From PALSA-1006 sp963733265 (GTDB lineage Bacteria; Pseudomonadota; Gammaproteobacteria; Burkholderiales; Gallionellaceae), in NCBI GenBank assembly GCA_963733265.1, contig CAVTCF010000001.1:1240001-1304000 (forward strand): 64,000 bases of DNA. The letters run 5' to 3'. Made by a program: the position numbers and the translations under genes. The stretch's first letter is position 1; each line of letters opens with the position of its first letter. The notes under the pieces were generated by a model. It did not search any database, was not told where the DNA came from, and saw nothing but the letters and a program-made list of their open reading frames with translations. Below are positions 25,651 through 34,803 of the stretch, piece after piece.

Positions 25651-26148
25651 ATGAATGAATTAACGCATTTTTCCGAGGGCGGGCGCGCCCGCATGGTCGA
25701 TGTGTCGGATAAGCCGGATACGCAGCGCGTGGCAATCGCCATCGGTGTGATACGTATGCAGCCCGCGACGCTTGAGCGAATTCGTGCAGGGACTATCGCC
25801 AAAGGTAATGTGCTGGCAGTCGCTGATGTTGCCGCAGTGATGGCCGCAAAACGGACTGCCGAAATGATTCCGATGTGCCATAGCTTGCCACTTACCGGAG
25901 TGGATGTCGCTTTCGACGAAATTAACGAAACAGATGCCGGCGGCTGTGTTGGTTTGCGCGTCATCGCCACTACCAAATGCGTGGGGAAAACCGGGGTTGA
26001 AATGGAGGCCTTATGTGCCGCCAGCACCGCGCTACTGACCGTGTATGACATGTGTAAGGCGATGGACAGAGGTATGCGAATTGAGCAGATACAGCTGGAA
26101 GAAAAACGTGGCGGCAAGAGCGGCATCTGGCGTAGAGGTGCTGCGTGA
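25651..26148 (+). CDS. moaC: Cyclic pyranopterin monophosphate synthase MoaC
   Basis: 165 residues. Family motifs AKGNVLAVADVAAVMAAK, MCHSLPLTG and KTGVEMEAL are intact. Acts right after MoaA. Ribosome site AGAGGGAA. Its last 4 bases overlap the GTG start of moaD. Confidence 0.95.
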   Translation: MNELTHFSEGGRARMVDVSDKPDTQRVAIAIGVIRMQPATLERIRAGTIAKGNVLAVADVAAVMAAKRTAEMIPMCHSLPLTGVDVAFDEINETDAGGCVGLRVIATTKCVGKTGVEMEALCAASTALLTVYDMCKAMDRGMRIEQIQLEEKRGGKSGIWRRGAA

Positions 26149-26384
26149 TACGAGTTCTATTTTTTGGGCCTGTAGCTGAACGTGTGCAGACGCGTGAGAC
26201 GCAGTTTGATTTTACGCCGGGGATGAAACTAAAAGATATTGTCGCAACGCTGAGTGTGAGCCATCCGCAGGCATTTAATATCGTGTGCTTCACAGCTGTT
26301 AACCAAGTTCAGGTCAAGGATATGCACTTATTATTGAACGACGGCGACGAGATCGCCTTCATGGCGAAGTTCAGCGGAGGATGA
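26145..26384 (+). CDS. moaD: Molybdopterin synthase sulfur-carrier subunit MoaD
   Basis: 79 residues, ubiquitin-like, ending in FSGG; the C-terminal Gly-Gly is thiocarboxylated to carry sulfur. Start codon GTG, overlapping moaC by 4 bases; moaE follows after one base. Confidence 0.93.
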   Translation: MIRVLFFGPVAERVQTRETQFDFTPGMKLKDIVATLSVSHPQAFNIVCFTAVNQVQVKDMHLLLNDGDEIAFMAKFSGG

Positions 26385-26385
26385 T

Positions 26386-26811
26386 ATGCAGGATGCTGTT
26401 CGACTCCAAACTGAAGACTTTTCCGTTGATGCGGAGATCGCCGCACTGAAAGCCTGTTCGAAACGCACCGGCGGTATTGCCACTTTCGTCGGCTGTGCAC
26501 GCGATTTTTCCGAAGGGCGCGAAGTCAGTCGCATTGACTTCGATGCCTATCCCGCCATGGCAGTAGCCGAGCTGCAACGCCTGCGCAGCACCGCGATAGA
26601 GAAATTCGGATTACTGGATGCGCGTATCGTGCATCGTATTGGCAGCGTCACCGCAGGCGACAACATCGTGTTGATCGTCACCGGTGCAGAGCACCGCACC
26701 CCCGCGCTGAATGCTTGCCACTGGTTGATCGACGAATTGAAACGGTGGGTGCCCATCTGGAAGAAAGAAACGACCCCGCTGGGAGAATCATGGGTTACAC
26801 CGCATCCATAG
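26386..26811 (+). CDS. moaE: Molybdopterin synthase catalytic subunit MoaE
   Basis: 141 residues. Typical motifs: FVGCARDFSEG, the HRIG segment (about 84), and the C-terminal PIWKKE with active-site lysines. With MoaD it inserts two sulfurs to make molybdopterin. End of the moaCDE unit. Confidence 0.94.
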   Translation: MQDAVRLQTEDFSVDAEIAALKACSKRTGGIATFVGCARDFSEGREVSRIDFDAYPAMAVAELQRLRSTAIEKFGLLDARIVHRIGSVTAGDNIVLIVTGAEHRTPALNACHWLIDELKRWVPIWKKETTPLGESWVTPHP

Positions 26812-26911
26812 TAGAGCAACGAACTTTAATAATATTCAGCAGAATGATGCGTCGATAAAGTTTTTAACAACAACTTTTATTTTCAATAAATTTACCAAGG
26901 AGAACGCCAGC

Positions 26912-27394
26912 ATGAGCAGCGAAATTGATGTAGTACCAATGTGTAACTCTTCCATCGGCAAGGAATTGACTGCTGAGGAATGCCGTATTCTCGGCAGTGT
27001 TATGGGAGTCAAACAACTTAAAGATGGAGAATTGCTTTCGAAAGAGGGGGACGCAATAAATACGCTGTTTATATTGATTGATGGCAAACTTAATTTGCTT
27101 AGCGATAAAGAAGGTAAAGGTCACGTGCTCTACACCATGCAAAAAGGTGAATGTGCAGGTACCCGCGCCTTTATTGATCGTACCACCCGAAAAGCGACGC
27201 TAATTGCTAACGGCGATGCCACCGTCTACACCCTGGAGCCTGATGACTTTGAAAAATTGATCGATGCTAACCCGCGTATTATTTACAAAGTGATGAGTGC
27301 TTTGTTCCGCAATACCCATACCAACCTGATTCGAATGAACAAAGAGGCAGAGCAGTTATCGAATTATATTAACAAGACGCAAGGGAAGTATTGA
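26912..27394 (+). CDS. Stand-alone cyclic nucleotide-binding domain protein
   Basis: 160 residues consisting almost only of a cNMP-binding beta-roll (LSKEGDAINTLFILIDGKL, then MQKGECAGTRAFIDRTTRKATLIANG). The phosphate-binding cassette region is only partly conserved. There is no HTH domain, so it is not a Crp-type transcription factor by itself. AAGGAGAA precedes the start. Neighbours are molybdenum cofactor genes; the partner is unknown. Confidence 0.8.
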   Translation: MSSEIDVVPMCNSSIGKELTAEECRILGSVMGVKQLKDGELLSKEGDAINTLFILIDGKLNLLSDKEGKGHVLYTMQKGECAGTRAFIDRTTRKATLIANGDATVYTLEPDDFEKLIDANPRIIYKVMSALFRNTHTNLIRMNKEAEQLSNYINKTQGKY

Positions 27395-27398
27395 CACG

Positions 27399-28169
27399 CT
27401 ATCGTAGCTTGTGAAGCACGCCATTCCAGAACATGATGCGTGCTTCAATTGCGGAGCAGGCTGCCGTCTCTGCTTCCTGCAATAGAGTTTCATCTCCTGC
27501 GCATAATTCATTCAGCAATTGCAATGAGATTGGGCCGTGGAAATCGGCATCCAGTAAGATATGGCGCTTCAGATAATAATGGAAAATAGGGGCCTCTTTT
27601 TCGGTGATGCCCATGCGTTCAAGGAAAGAGCGGAACATGCCGGGAATGATGTGTTCGCGCCCCAGCGCAAAAGCAGCTGCAACGACATGCGGTTTATCGC
27701 TGGCAAGAAAATCGAATGTGCTGGACACAAATATTCGAGAGGCATTCGGCACGGAATCCAGCGCTAATGCAGATTTGATGCCTTGGCTGGTGGCGATGTT
27801 AACGAAGTTTAAGACAGGAGTCGGGTCTGCACCAATCTCCCGCATAGCAGCACAGTAGAGTTCGAAATGGCTGGCATAAGTAGGGTTGCCTTGCACATCC
27901 GGCAGACCTTGATCAGACTCTTCCTCCAATACCAATTGGTTAATGAAATAGCGGACAGACGGTAGGCCGCGTGGCTTCCAAGGGTAGGTTGTCGGGGCGA
28001 TCTCCTGTTGCAGGTATTTGACCACCGACATGAAATCCCAAACCGAAAATACATGGTGCTGCATGAACATGCGTAAATCAGGCAATGTACGTACGGCCCC
28101 GTAAACAGGGTGATCGTCCAGCTTTTTGCGCAATGATGCGACTACAGTGATGTCGAATTGTTTATTCAT
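27399..28169 (-). CDS. DUF3050-like, heme-oxygenase-fold protein
   Basis: 256 residues. Pattern MRMFMQHHVFSVWDFM and LVLEEESDQG with conserved histidine and glutamates is that of DUF3050 (diiron/heme oxygenase-like helical fold). Function unknown; related folds are diiron or heme enzymes. Convergent with the cNMP-binding gene with a 4-base gap, so no clear terminator fits between them. Confidence 0.75.
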   Translation of the reverse strand: MNKQFDITVVASLRKKLDDHPVYGAVRTLPDLRMFMQHHVFSVWDFMSVVKYLQQEIAPTTYPWKPRGLPSVRYFINQLVLEEESDQGLPDVQGNPTYASHFELYCAAMREIGADPTPVLNFVNIATSQGIKSALALDSVPNASRIFVSSTFDFLASDKPHVVAAAFALGREHIIPGMFRSFLERMGITEKEAPIFHYYLKRHILLDADFHGPISLQLLNELCAGDETLLQEAETAACSAIEARIMFWNGVLHKLR

Positions 28170-28368
28170 GATGATTGCTCAAATAGGTTGAGTATTAGTA
28201 TACTCTAATTTACCTGTCTGGCATCTGTCAGTCCGTGGAAGCGGTTACAAAGGAATCGCTTCCTTCATGATTGGAAATGCATATGAGAGCTACGGGTTAA
28301 TTGCTGTCAGATGAATTGTTAGCTACACCAATGTTTATGCAATCCAATCAAAATTGATATCGCAACCA

Positions 28369-28854
28369 ATGAAACTTATCTCTATCGTCGGACACTCTGG
28401 TAGCGGTAAAACTACTCTGATCGAGAAGTTGCTGCCTGTGCTGGTCACGGCGGGGCTGAAGGTCTCAACTATCAAGCATACACATCATCAAGTGCCGCTC
28501 GATACTCCGGGTAAGGATAGCTGGCGTTTCAAGCAGGCGGGGGCGGGGGGAAGCATGCTGGTCACACCGCATGCGCTGCAATTGGTGGCGGACTATTCCG
28601 AGCTACATGATCCCGTGTTTCTAGCGCAACGTTATTTCGGCGATGCCGATCTGGTGCTGGCGGAAAGTTTTTCTAATGCGGATTGTCCCAAGATAGAGGT
28701 GTTGCGCGCCGCCTGTTCCACCACTCCGCGATGCGGCGATGGCTTGATCGCGCTGGTGACGGATGTGGCGTCAGCGCATCCTCATCTACCGAATTTTGCG
28801 CTGGATGATGTCGATGGCATCGCCAAATTTATTCTGGCGCAGGTGCGGGGATGA
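28369..28854 (+). CDS. mobB: Molybdopterin-guanine dinucleotide biosynthesis adapter MobB
   Basis: 161 residues from the ATG at 28369 (a TTG five codons upstream is the alternative). The P-loop VGHSGSGKTTL is near residue 6-16, and TIKHTHH follows, as in MobB. MobB assists guanylylation of the cofactor and binds GTP. Its stop overlaps the mobA remnant start (ATGA). Confidence 0.9.
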   Translation: MKLISIVGHSGSGKTTLIEKLLPVLVTAGLKVSTIKHTHHQVPLDTPGKDSWRFKQAGAGGSMLVTPHALQLVADYSELHDPVFLAQRYFGDADLVLAESFSNADCPKIEVLRAACSTTPRCGDGLIALVTDVASAHPHLPNFALDDVDGIAKFILAQVRG

Positions 28855-29099
28855 TCGCGGATTGCTCGGCTATCATTCTCGCGGGCGGCGATTCCAAACG
28901 CATGGGTCGAGACAAAGCTTCGTTGCCTGTTAACGGTGAGACCTTGTTGCAAAGTGTGATCACCCGTGTACAACCGTTGTTCGCACAGACGTTAATCAGT
29001 GTGTGCCAGCCGAGTGTCGATGTGTCGCTGCCGCAGATATGCGATTCGCAAACGAATGGAGAGCCGCAGGATGTGGCGCTTGCCGAAGGAATGAAATGA
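28851..29099 (+). pseudogene. mobA: Truncated mobA (N-terminal part only)
   Basis: 82 residues where MobA is normally about 190-210. The nucleotide-binding start is intact (IILAGGDSKRMGRDKA), but after about residue 60 the chain runs into a short unrelated tail and stops at an ATGA overlap with moeA. The GPLAG and later substrate-binding motifs are absent, and I did not find them in other frames. Mo-bisMGD enzymes would need a second mobA elsewhere, or the organism uses only the Mo-MPT form. A sequencing or assembly deletion is an alternative. Confidence 0.75.
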
Positions 29100-30340
29100 A
29101 GAATGCTCTCCCGTTGAATGACGCTCAAACGCGTGTGTTGCAATACGCACTACCACTGGGTCCGGAAAAGATCGATTTACTGCAATCGCTGGGCCGTGTG
29201 CTGGCACAAGAAGTACGCTCGACTCGAGATCATCCGCCCTGCGATATTTCGGCGATGGATGGTTATGCGGTGCGCGCTGCCGAACTGAGTGCTGTACCGG
29301 TGCAGCTCGTTGTGGTCGCTGATATCAAGGCGGGTGACTTGTCTATGCTGACTGTACAAGCTGGACAGTGCGTACGCATCATGACCGGAGCGCCAGTTCC
29401 GCAGGGAACGGATGCCGTGATTCGTGTCGAAGATACGCAAGCCGTTGCTGCGGATAAAGTACAAATTAATGTATCCGCGCAGGCGGGTAAAGACATTCGT
29501 CGTCGCGGCGAGAATTTGCGCACCGGTGAAATCGTGCTGACGCCAGGTACTGAGATCAACCCCGGCACTCTGGGTATTCTTGCGATGGTTAAAGCTGCGG
29601 AGGTCACGGTGCAGCGCCGACCGCGTGTCGCCATTCTTTCCAGCGGAGATGAGTTGGAAGGGTTGCATGATGCCTTCGATGCAAACAAAATTCCCGATGC
29701 GAACAGTTATGCATTGATGGCGCAAGTGCAGGCGCTGGGAATACAACCCGTGCTGCTTGGCATCGCCCGCGACGACCCGGATGATTTGCGCGAAAAACTG
29801 AAGCAGGGCTTGCAGTATGACGTGCTGCTGGTTTCGGGCGGAACCTCGGTGGGTGTGCATGATTTTGTGCGTCCGACATTGGAGCAGCTCGGTGTGCAGA
29901 TGCATTTCTGGCGCGTGCAAATGCGTCCCGGACATCCGGTCGCATTCGGCACGATAGCGACCGGTAAAGTGTTTTGTCTACCCGGCAATCCGGTGGCTAG
30001 CATGGTTAGTTTTGAACAACTGGTTGCGCCCGCATTACGCAACATGATGGGATGCGCGCGACTCTTTAGGCGCACGCTGCCGGCGCGTTTGGCGCAAGCC
30101 GTGGCGCATCGTGCCGGGCATGTGGAATTTGTGCGCGTGGTGTTGAGTCGCGATGCAGACGGCTATCTGGCGACACCGACCGGCTCGCAAAGCAGTGGCG
30201 TGTTATTGTCGATGGCGCGTGCCGATGCTCTGCTAGTTGTACCGAACGAAAGCAAGGGGTTGGCGGCAGGCGATCAGGCCGTGGTGCAGTTGCTCGATGG
30301 AACCGCGTTTCAGGAATTTAACGGAATTCAGGAGTTATAA
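29096..30340 (+). CDS. moeA: Molybdopterin molybdenumtransferase MoeA
   Basis: 414 residues from the ATG at 29096; the frame is open upstream but the overlap ATGA with the mobA remnant and the family alignment support this start. Motifs: HPPCDISAMDGYAVR near 45-60, MTGAPVPQGTDAVI, LSSGDEL near 180, and VSGGTSVG near 250 with the FCLPGNPVA segment. It inserts molybdate into adenylylated molybdopterin. Confidence 0.94.
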   Translation: MKNALPLNDAQTRVLQYALPLGPEKIDLLQSLGRVLAQEVRSTRDHPPCDISAMDGYAVRAAELSAVPVQLVVVADIKAGDLSMLTVQAGQCVRIMTGAPVPQGTDAVIRVEDTQAVAADKVQINVSAQAGKDIRRRGENLRTGEIVLTPGTEINPGTLGILAMVKAAEVTVQRRPRVAILSSGDELEGLHDAFDANKIPDANSYALMAQVQALGIQPVLLGIARDDPDDLREKLKQGLQYDVLLVSGGTSVGVHDFVRPTLEQLGVQMHFWRVQMRPGHPVAFGTIATGKVFCLPGNPVASMVSFEQLVAPALRNMMGCARLFRRTLPARLAQAVAHRAGHVEFVRVVLSRDADGYLATPTGSQSSGVLLSMARADALLVVPNESKGLAAGDQAVVQLLDGTAFQEFNGIQEL

Positions 30341-30883
30341 ATGACTACAGCAAAGATCGGCATCCTTACTATTTCAGACCGCGCCAGTCGCGGCGAATAC
30401 GAAGACAAGGGAGGCCCTGCAATGCATGCGTGGTTCTCGCGCGTATTGATCAGCCCTTGGGAATCTGTATCGCGCGTGATTCCCGACGAGCAACCGTTGA
30501 TCGAAGCCACCCTGATTGAGTTGAGTGATGCGGACGGATGTAGTCTGATCGTTACCACCGGGGGAACCGGCCCAGCCTTGCGTGATGTGACACCGGAGGC
30601 GACCGAAGCGGTGTGCGAGAAAATGATGCCGGGTTTCGGTGAATTGATGCGTGCTGCTTCGCTGAAATTCGTACCCACGGCAATTTTGTCGCGCCAGACT
30701 GCCGGCATACGCGGCAAAAGTCTCATTATCAATTTACCCGGCAAACCTTCTGCTATCGATGATTGCTTGAATGCGGTTTTTCCTGCCGTGCCCTACTGCA
30801 TTGATCTGATCGACGGCCCATATCTGGAAGCGGATGCGCACCAATGTGCGATCTTCCGTCCGGCGCATGCGAAGAAGCAATAA
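30341..30883 (+). CDS. mog: Molybdopterin adenylyltransferase (Mog)
   Basis: 180 residues. ISDRASRGEYEDKGGPA near the start and LIVTTGGTGPALRDVTPEAT (about 67-86) are Mog signatures; INLPGKPSAI follows. It adenylylates molybdopterin before MoeA acts. Starts directly at the end of moeA. Confidence 0.93.
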   Translation: MTTAKIGILTISDRASRGEYEDKGGPAMHAWFSRVLISPWESVSRVIPDEQPLIEATLIELSDADGCSLIVTTGGTGPALRDVTPEATEAVCEKMMPGFGELMRAASLKFVPTAILSRQTAGIRGKSLIINLPGKPSAIDDCLNAVFPAVPYCIDLIDGPYLEADAHQCAIFRPAHAKKQ

Positions 30884-31504
30884 TTAGCTATTCACCTTGC
30901 GGCAATAACAATATACAAATTGTTGAACCGTGCCAAACGGAGTGTGGTGCGCTTCCTTTTCATGCTCGATCAACATAAATGCATCACCGAATTCCGCATG
31001 CAAGGTGTCCGGTTGGTAACGCATCACGGGTAAGCCGCTGCATTTTTCAGGGCCATCTTCGGCAAAGGTGGCAATAATCACATGCCCGCCGGGACGAACC
31101 GCATGCATGACGCGTTCGACATAGGCTTGGCGATCTTCTGCGCTAGTTAAAAAATGGAACACGGCGCGATCGTGCCAGATGTCGAAGCGATGCAAGGGGA
31201 ATTCGGCGCGGGTAATGTCGCTTTCCATCCAGTGTATCGTATCGGCATGTTTATCCAAACGCTGCTTGGCTACCGCGAGTGCCGCCGCCGAAAGATCGAG
31301 TACGGTCAGGTCGGTATAACCTTCCTCAACCAGTTCATCCACCAATATGGATGCGCCACCGCCCACATCGATAATGGCTGCGTTTTTACCGAGTCCGGTA
31401 TTGTGGATCAAGCGTAGCGATTGGTCGGCATGCTCCTGAAACCAACTTACTGCGTCAGTTGCCTTGGTGGAATAGACCTGTTCCCAATGTTGTTTGTTAT
31501 CCAT
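30884..31504 (-). CDS. Class I SAM-dependent methyltransferase
   Basis: 206 residues. SAM-binding motif AAIIDVGGGASILVDEL near residue 40, then LTVLDLS and WHDRAVFHFL (about 110), the latter typical of a small family of thiol/tellurite-type methyltransferases (TehB-like annotation is common). Substrate unknown. Convergent with mog, no gap. AGGGAGAACG precedes the start. Confidence 0.8.
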   Translation of the reverse strand: MDNKQHWEQVYSTKATDAVSWFQEHADQSLRLIHNTGLGKNAAIIDVGGGASILVDELVEEGYTDLTVLDLSAAALAVAKQRLDKHADTIHWMESDITRAEFPLHRFDIWHDRAVFHFLTSAEDRQAYVERVMHAVRPGGHVIIATFAEDGPEKCSGLPVMRYQPDTLHAEFGDAFMLIEHEKEAHHTPFGTVQQFVYCYCRKVNS

Positions 31505-31857
31505 GAAGCGTTCTCCCTTAAACTATCAAGGCTAGGGTGGTGCAATTCTACGCAAGCAGAGTGCGTTCGCAGGCGAAATTACTTTCAGGTCGTTTAGGTC
31601 TGACATGATTTTGCGTTTTCCTTGGAAATGTTGGCAAAGTATACTGTGTTTTGCCGCAAAACATGCTCGGTATTTAAGATATTCCTTCTCGCTTCCTTGT
31701 TGGTAATGATGCGAAGGTGTTATATCAAAGGCACACTCTTTATGTGTTTCTATAACCCCCTCTTCCCCCCCCATAATAATTGTTGTCTCCATAATGATGT
31801 CGGCGTAGGATGCTGCGAAAATTAGTAAACGTTAATATTCTAAACGGGGAGCAAAAG
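31505..31857. other. Intergenic region between a methyltransferase and petA
   Basis: 353 bases holding the divergent upstream regions of the methyltransferase and petA. It has an 8-base-plus C tract (around 31764-31772). I saw no gene and no promoter good enough to call. Confidence 0.5.
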
Positions 31858-32379
31858 ATGGGCAATGAGACAGTGATCGAGGGAGTAGATGATGGAGATC
31901 GGCGCAACTTTTTGATCAAGATGACCTCGGTAGTCGGTGGGGCGGGGGTAGCGGCGACCTGTGTGCCATTTGTGGCAAGTATGAATCCAAGTTCCGATGT
32001 GCTGGCGAAAGCGGAGACTGAAGTTGATTTGACCGGTATTACTCCCGGCTCGATTCGTACTGTAGCTTGGCAGGGTAAGCCGGTCTTCATTTTGTATCGT
32101 ACCCCTGAGCAGATCGATTCAGTTAAAACTGCCGCCAATGCGCTCGATCCGGAGCCTGATGAAAAACGTGTTCAACGCCCGGAATGGCTGGTCGTTGTCG
32201 GGGTTTGCACCCATATGGGCTGTGTGCCGAACAAAGAAGGGCTGGGGTGGACATGTCACTGCCACGGCAGCCAATACGACGATAGCGGCCGCGTGGTACG
32301 CGGCCCAGCGCCGAAGAATCTGGAAGTACCCCCGTACCGTTTTGCTACGGATACTAAAATCATCATCGGCAAAGCCTAG
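31858..32379 (+). CDS. petA: Rieske iron-sulfur subunit of cytochrome bc1
   Basis: 173 residues from the ATG at 31858, chosen for GGGGAGC 6 bases before it. A twin-arginine-like RRNFLIKMTS and a membrane helix (about 23-42) anchor the protein. The [2Fe-2S] motifs are CTHMGC (117-122) and CHCHGS (133-138). It takes electrons from quinol on the periplasmic side. First gene of petABC. Confidence 0.95.
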   Translation: MGNETVIEGVDDGDRRNFLIKMTSVVGGAGVAATCVPFVASMNPSSDVLAKAETEVDLTGITPGSIRTVAWQGKPVFILYRTPEQIDSVKTAANALDPEPDEKRVQRPEWLVVVGVCTHMGCVPNKEGLGWTCHCHGSQYDDSGRVVRGPAPKNLEVPPYRFATDTKIIIGKA

Positions 32380-32388
32380 GAGACGATC

Positions 32389-33651
32389 ATGCCATCACGT
32401 ATTGTTAAATGGATAGATCAGCGTTTCCCTCTCACCAGCTTTGTTAAGCATGATCTGACGGGTTACCCCACACCGCGAAATCTCAGCTACTGGTGGAACT
32501 TCGGTTTTCTGGCCGGCATCGTGCTGGTGCTGCAAGTCGCCACCGGCATCTTTCTGGCGATGCACTACAAAGCCGACATTGCGCTTTCTTTTGACTCGAT
32601 CCAGCATATCATGCGTGATGTGAACTACGGCTGGCTGTTGCGCTATATGCACGCGACCGGCGCATCCGCTTTCTTCTTCGTCATCTTTGTTCACATGGCG
32701 CGCACGCTATACTACGGTTCCTACCGCGCACCGCGAGAACTGATGTGGTGGACTGGGCAGGGCTTGTTGTTGTTACTCATGGCGACTGCCTTCATGGGTT
32801 ATCTGCTACCTTGGGGGCAAATGTCCTTCTGGGGGGCAACCGTCATTACCAACCTGTTCCGTGCAACGCCATTCTTCGGCGATCAGGTTGTTATTTGGTT
32901 ACGCGGAGATTACACCGTGGGCGATGCCACTTTGACCCGTTTCTTCTCTTTGCATTACCTGTTCCCCTTCATTATTTTTGCCGCCGTGGGGATCCACTTG
33001 ATTGCTTTGCATACGGTGAAGAGTAGCAACCCGAGCGGGATTAATCTGGCCGACAAAGACAATATTCCCTTCCACCCGTATTTCACCATCAAGGATCTGT
33101 ATGGTCTGGGGATATTTTTAATTGTCTACAGCGTGTTCGTGTTCTTCATACCCAACAGCCTGATCGAACCGGCCAATAATATTCCGGCCAATCCGATGCA
33201 GACGCCGAACCATATTGTTCCGGAATGGTACTTTCTGCCGTTCTACGCAATTCTGCGCTCGGTACCCAACATGGTCGGAGGGGTGTTGGCGATGGGCTTG
33301 TCGGTGATGATCTTTGCCTTTATGCCATTTCTTGATCGCTCGCGCATTCCGGGCGGTGCGCACTATCGGCCAATCTTCAAATTGCAGTTCTACTTATTCC
33401 TGTTGGACATGTTGATACTGGGTTATGTCGGCTACGTTCCTCCGACCAGCACGACTATCGTGATCGGGCAGATCGCGACCCTGTGCTACTTCGGCTCATT
33501 CTTTGTTGTACCATTCATCTCCAAAGTGGAGGAACGCTGGCTGATCAAGCGTGGCTTACCGCCTGAAGTTATGGCACTGATCGAGAAAGAAGCACATGAC
33601 AAAGAAGAACGGAAGAAATCGCCTCGCCGTCGTCAGGGAGACATCGCATGA
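32389..33651 (+). CDS. petB: Cytochrome b subunit of cytochrome bc1
   Basis: 420 residues with eight membrane helices. Heme-ligand histidines lie in the second and fourth helices (MHATGASAFF, LLPWGQMSFWGA and the HLIALH pair), and the Qo-site motif PEWY appears as VPEWYFLPFYA. Length and C-terminus fit a fused cyt b/subunit IV form. The stop overlaps petC by 4 bases. Confidence 0.96.
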   Translation: MPSRIVKWIDQRFPLTSFVKHDLTGYPTPRNLSYWWNFGFLAGIVLVLQVATGIFLAMHYKADIALSFDSIQHIMRDVNYGWLLRYMHATGASAFFFVIFVHMARTLYYGSYRAPRELMWWTGQGLLLLLMATAFMGYLLPWGQMSFWGATVITNLFRATPFFGDQVVIWLRGDYTVGDATLTRFFSLHYLFPFIIFAAVGIHLIALHTVKSSNPSGINLADKDNIPFHPYFTIKDLYGLGIFLIVYSVFVFFIPNSLIEPANNIPANPMQTPNHIVPEWYFLPFYAILRSVPNMVGGVLAMGLSVMIFAFMPFLDRSRIPGGAHYRPIFKLQFYLFLLDMLILGYVGYVPPTSTTIVIGQIATLCYFGSFFVVPFISKVEERWLIKRGLPPEVMALIEKEAHDKEERKKSPRRRQGDIA

Positions 33652-34301
33652 GAACATTGATGAATACTTTATTGAATGCCTTATTGCTAGGCTGCTTCAG
33701 TCTACCGGTTTTTGCCAATGAAATGGTATTGGAAAAAGTCGCTGTTGAAGCAGATGTGAAGTCGGTAGAACGGGGCGCCGAGACGATGATGGGGGCGTGC
33801 CATACTTGTCACAGTATGAAATATGTTCACTATCGCGATCTCGTTGTTTTCGGTATGGATAAACAAAAGGTAGAAACTTGGCGCGGCGATCAACCGTTGG
33901 ATGCGCCAATAATGGCACAGATGGCAGAAGGCGACGCAATGGCTTCATTCGGCAAGGTGCCGCCGGATCTGAGTCTGATGGTGAAAGCGCGGGATGGCGG
34001 TGCCGATTACCTGTACTCCTATCTGATGGGCTATTACCTCAAGCCGGACGGCATGGCGGGCAACCATATATATCCTGAAACAAAAATGCCCGATGTTTTG
34101 AATGTGGGCGGTATCACCGAAGGGGCGCAGCGCAGCGAAGTACAGGGACAGGCACGCGACATTGTCTCATTCCTTGCGTGGGTGTCCGATCCGCACGAGG
34201 CTGAACGCATCCGACTGGGGTACTATGTGATCGCCTATCTGATCGTACTGACGGCGATGCTGTACTTAATCAAGAATCAGATCTGGTCAAGGTTGAAGTG
34301 A
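33648..34301 (+). CDS. petC: Cytochrome c1 subunit of cytochrome bc1
   Basis: 217 residues with a signal peptide, heme c motif CHTCH (51-55), the methionine-ligand region near KMPDVL, and a C-terminal membrane anchor (about 192-210). It passes electrons to soluble cytochromes c. Ends the petABC operon; a small cytochrome gene follows after 31 bases. Confidence 0.95.
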   Translation: MRTLMNTLLNALLLGCFSLPVFANEMVLEKVAVEADVKSVERGAETMMGACHTCHSMKYVHYRDLVVFGMDKQKVETWRGDQPLDAPIMAQMAEGDAMASFGKVPPDLSLMVKARDGGADYLYSYLMGYYLKPDGMAGNHIYPETKMPDVLNVGGITEGAQRSEVQGQARDIVSFLAWVSDPHEAERIRLGYYVIAYLIVLTAMLYLIKNQIWSRLK

Positions 34302-34332
34302 TTCATTCAAAGAACGATACAGGGAGAGTGAA

Positions 34333-34722
34333 ATGAAACCCCAACTGCTGCGTAACTTGGCTTTTGTCGTGATGTTGGGCTTTAGCCCCGTGGTATTTGC
34401 TGCGACGGCATCACAAGAAGTGAGTTTCAAAAAAGAAGTGAGTCCAATCATTCATGACTATTGCCTGAACTGCCACGAACCGGGCGGAAAAGGATATGAG
34501 AAGAGCGGGCTGGACATGCGCAGCTATCAAAGCCTGATGAAGGGAACCAAGTTCGGTTCCGTGATCAAGCCGGGAGATGCCTTTACCAGCATCTTTATCC
34601 AAGTGATCGAAGGGCGGGTACATGCCTCCATCAAGATGCCGTATGGAATGAACGGTGGCCTCGCCAAGGAGAACATTGACATCCTGAAGACTTGGGTGGG
34701 GCAGGGAGCTAAAGATAATTGA
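34333..34722 (+). CDS. Small periplasmic c-type cytochrome
   Basis: 129 residues with a signal peptide (cleavage near residue 24) and one heme motif CLNCH (C44-H48) in the pattern ...EVSPIIHDYCLNCHEPGG, resembling the cytochrome-c-like domains of the PSCyt/planctomycete type. The methionine near KMPYGM may be the sixth ligand. AGGGAG precedes the start and it lies 31 bases behind petC, so it is likely a bc1 electron acceptor. Confidence 0.85.
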   Translation: MKPQLLRNLAFVVMLGFSPVVFAATASQEVSFKKEVSPIIHDYCLNCHEPGGKGYEKSGLDMRSYQSLMKGTKFGSVIKPGDAFTSIFIQVIEGRVHASIKMPYGMNGGLAKENIDILKTWVGQGAKDN

Positions 34723-34803
34723 GCTCTGGTGTCGCTGCTGTTCATTGACCCAAACTATGCGTAACGCGTTAAAATCTACAATCTAATTGATCACTATTTA
34801 CTC

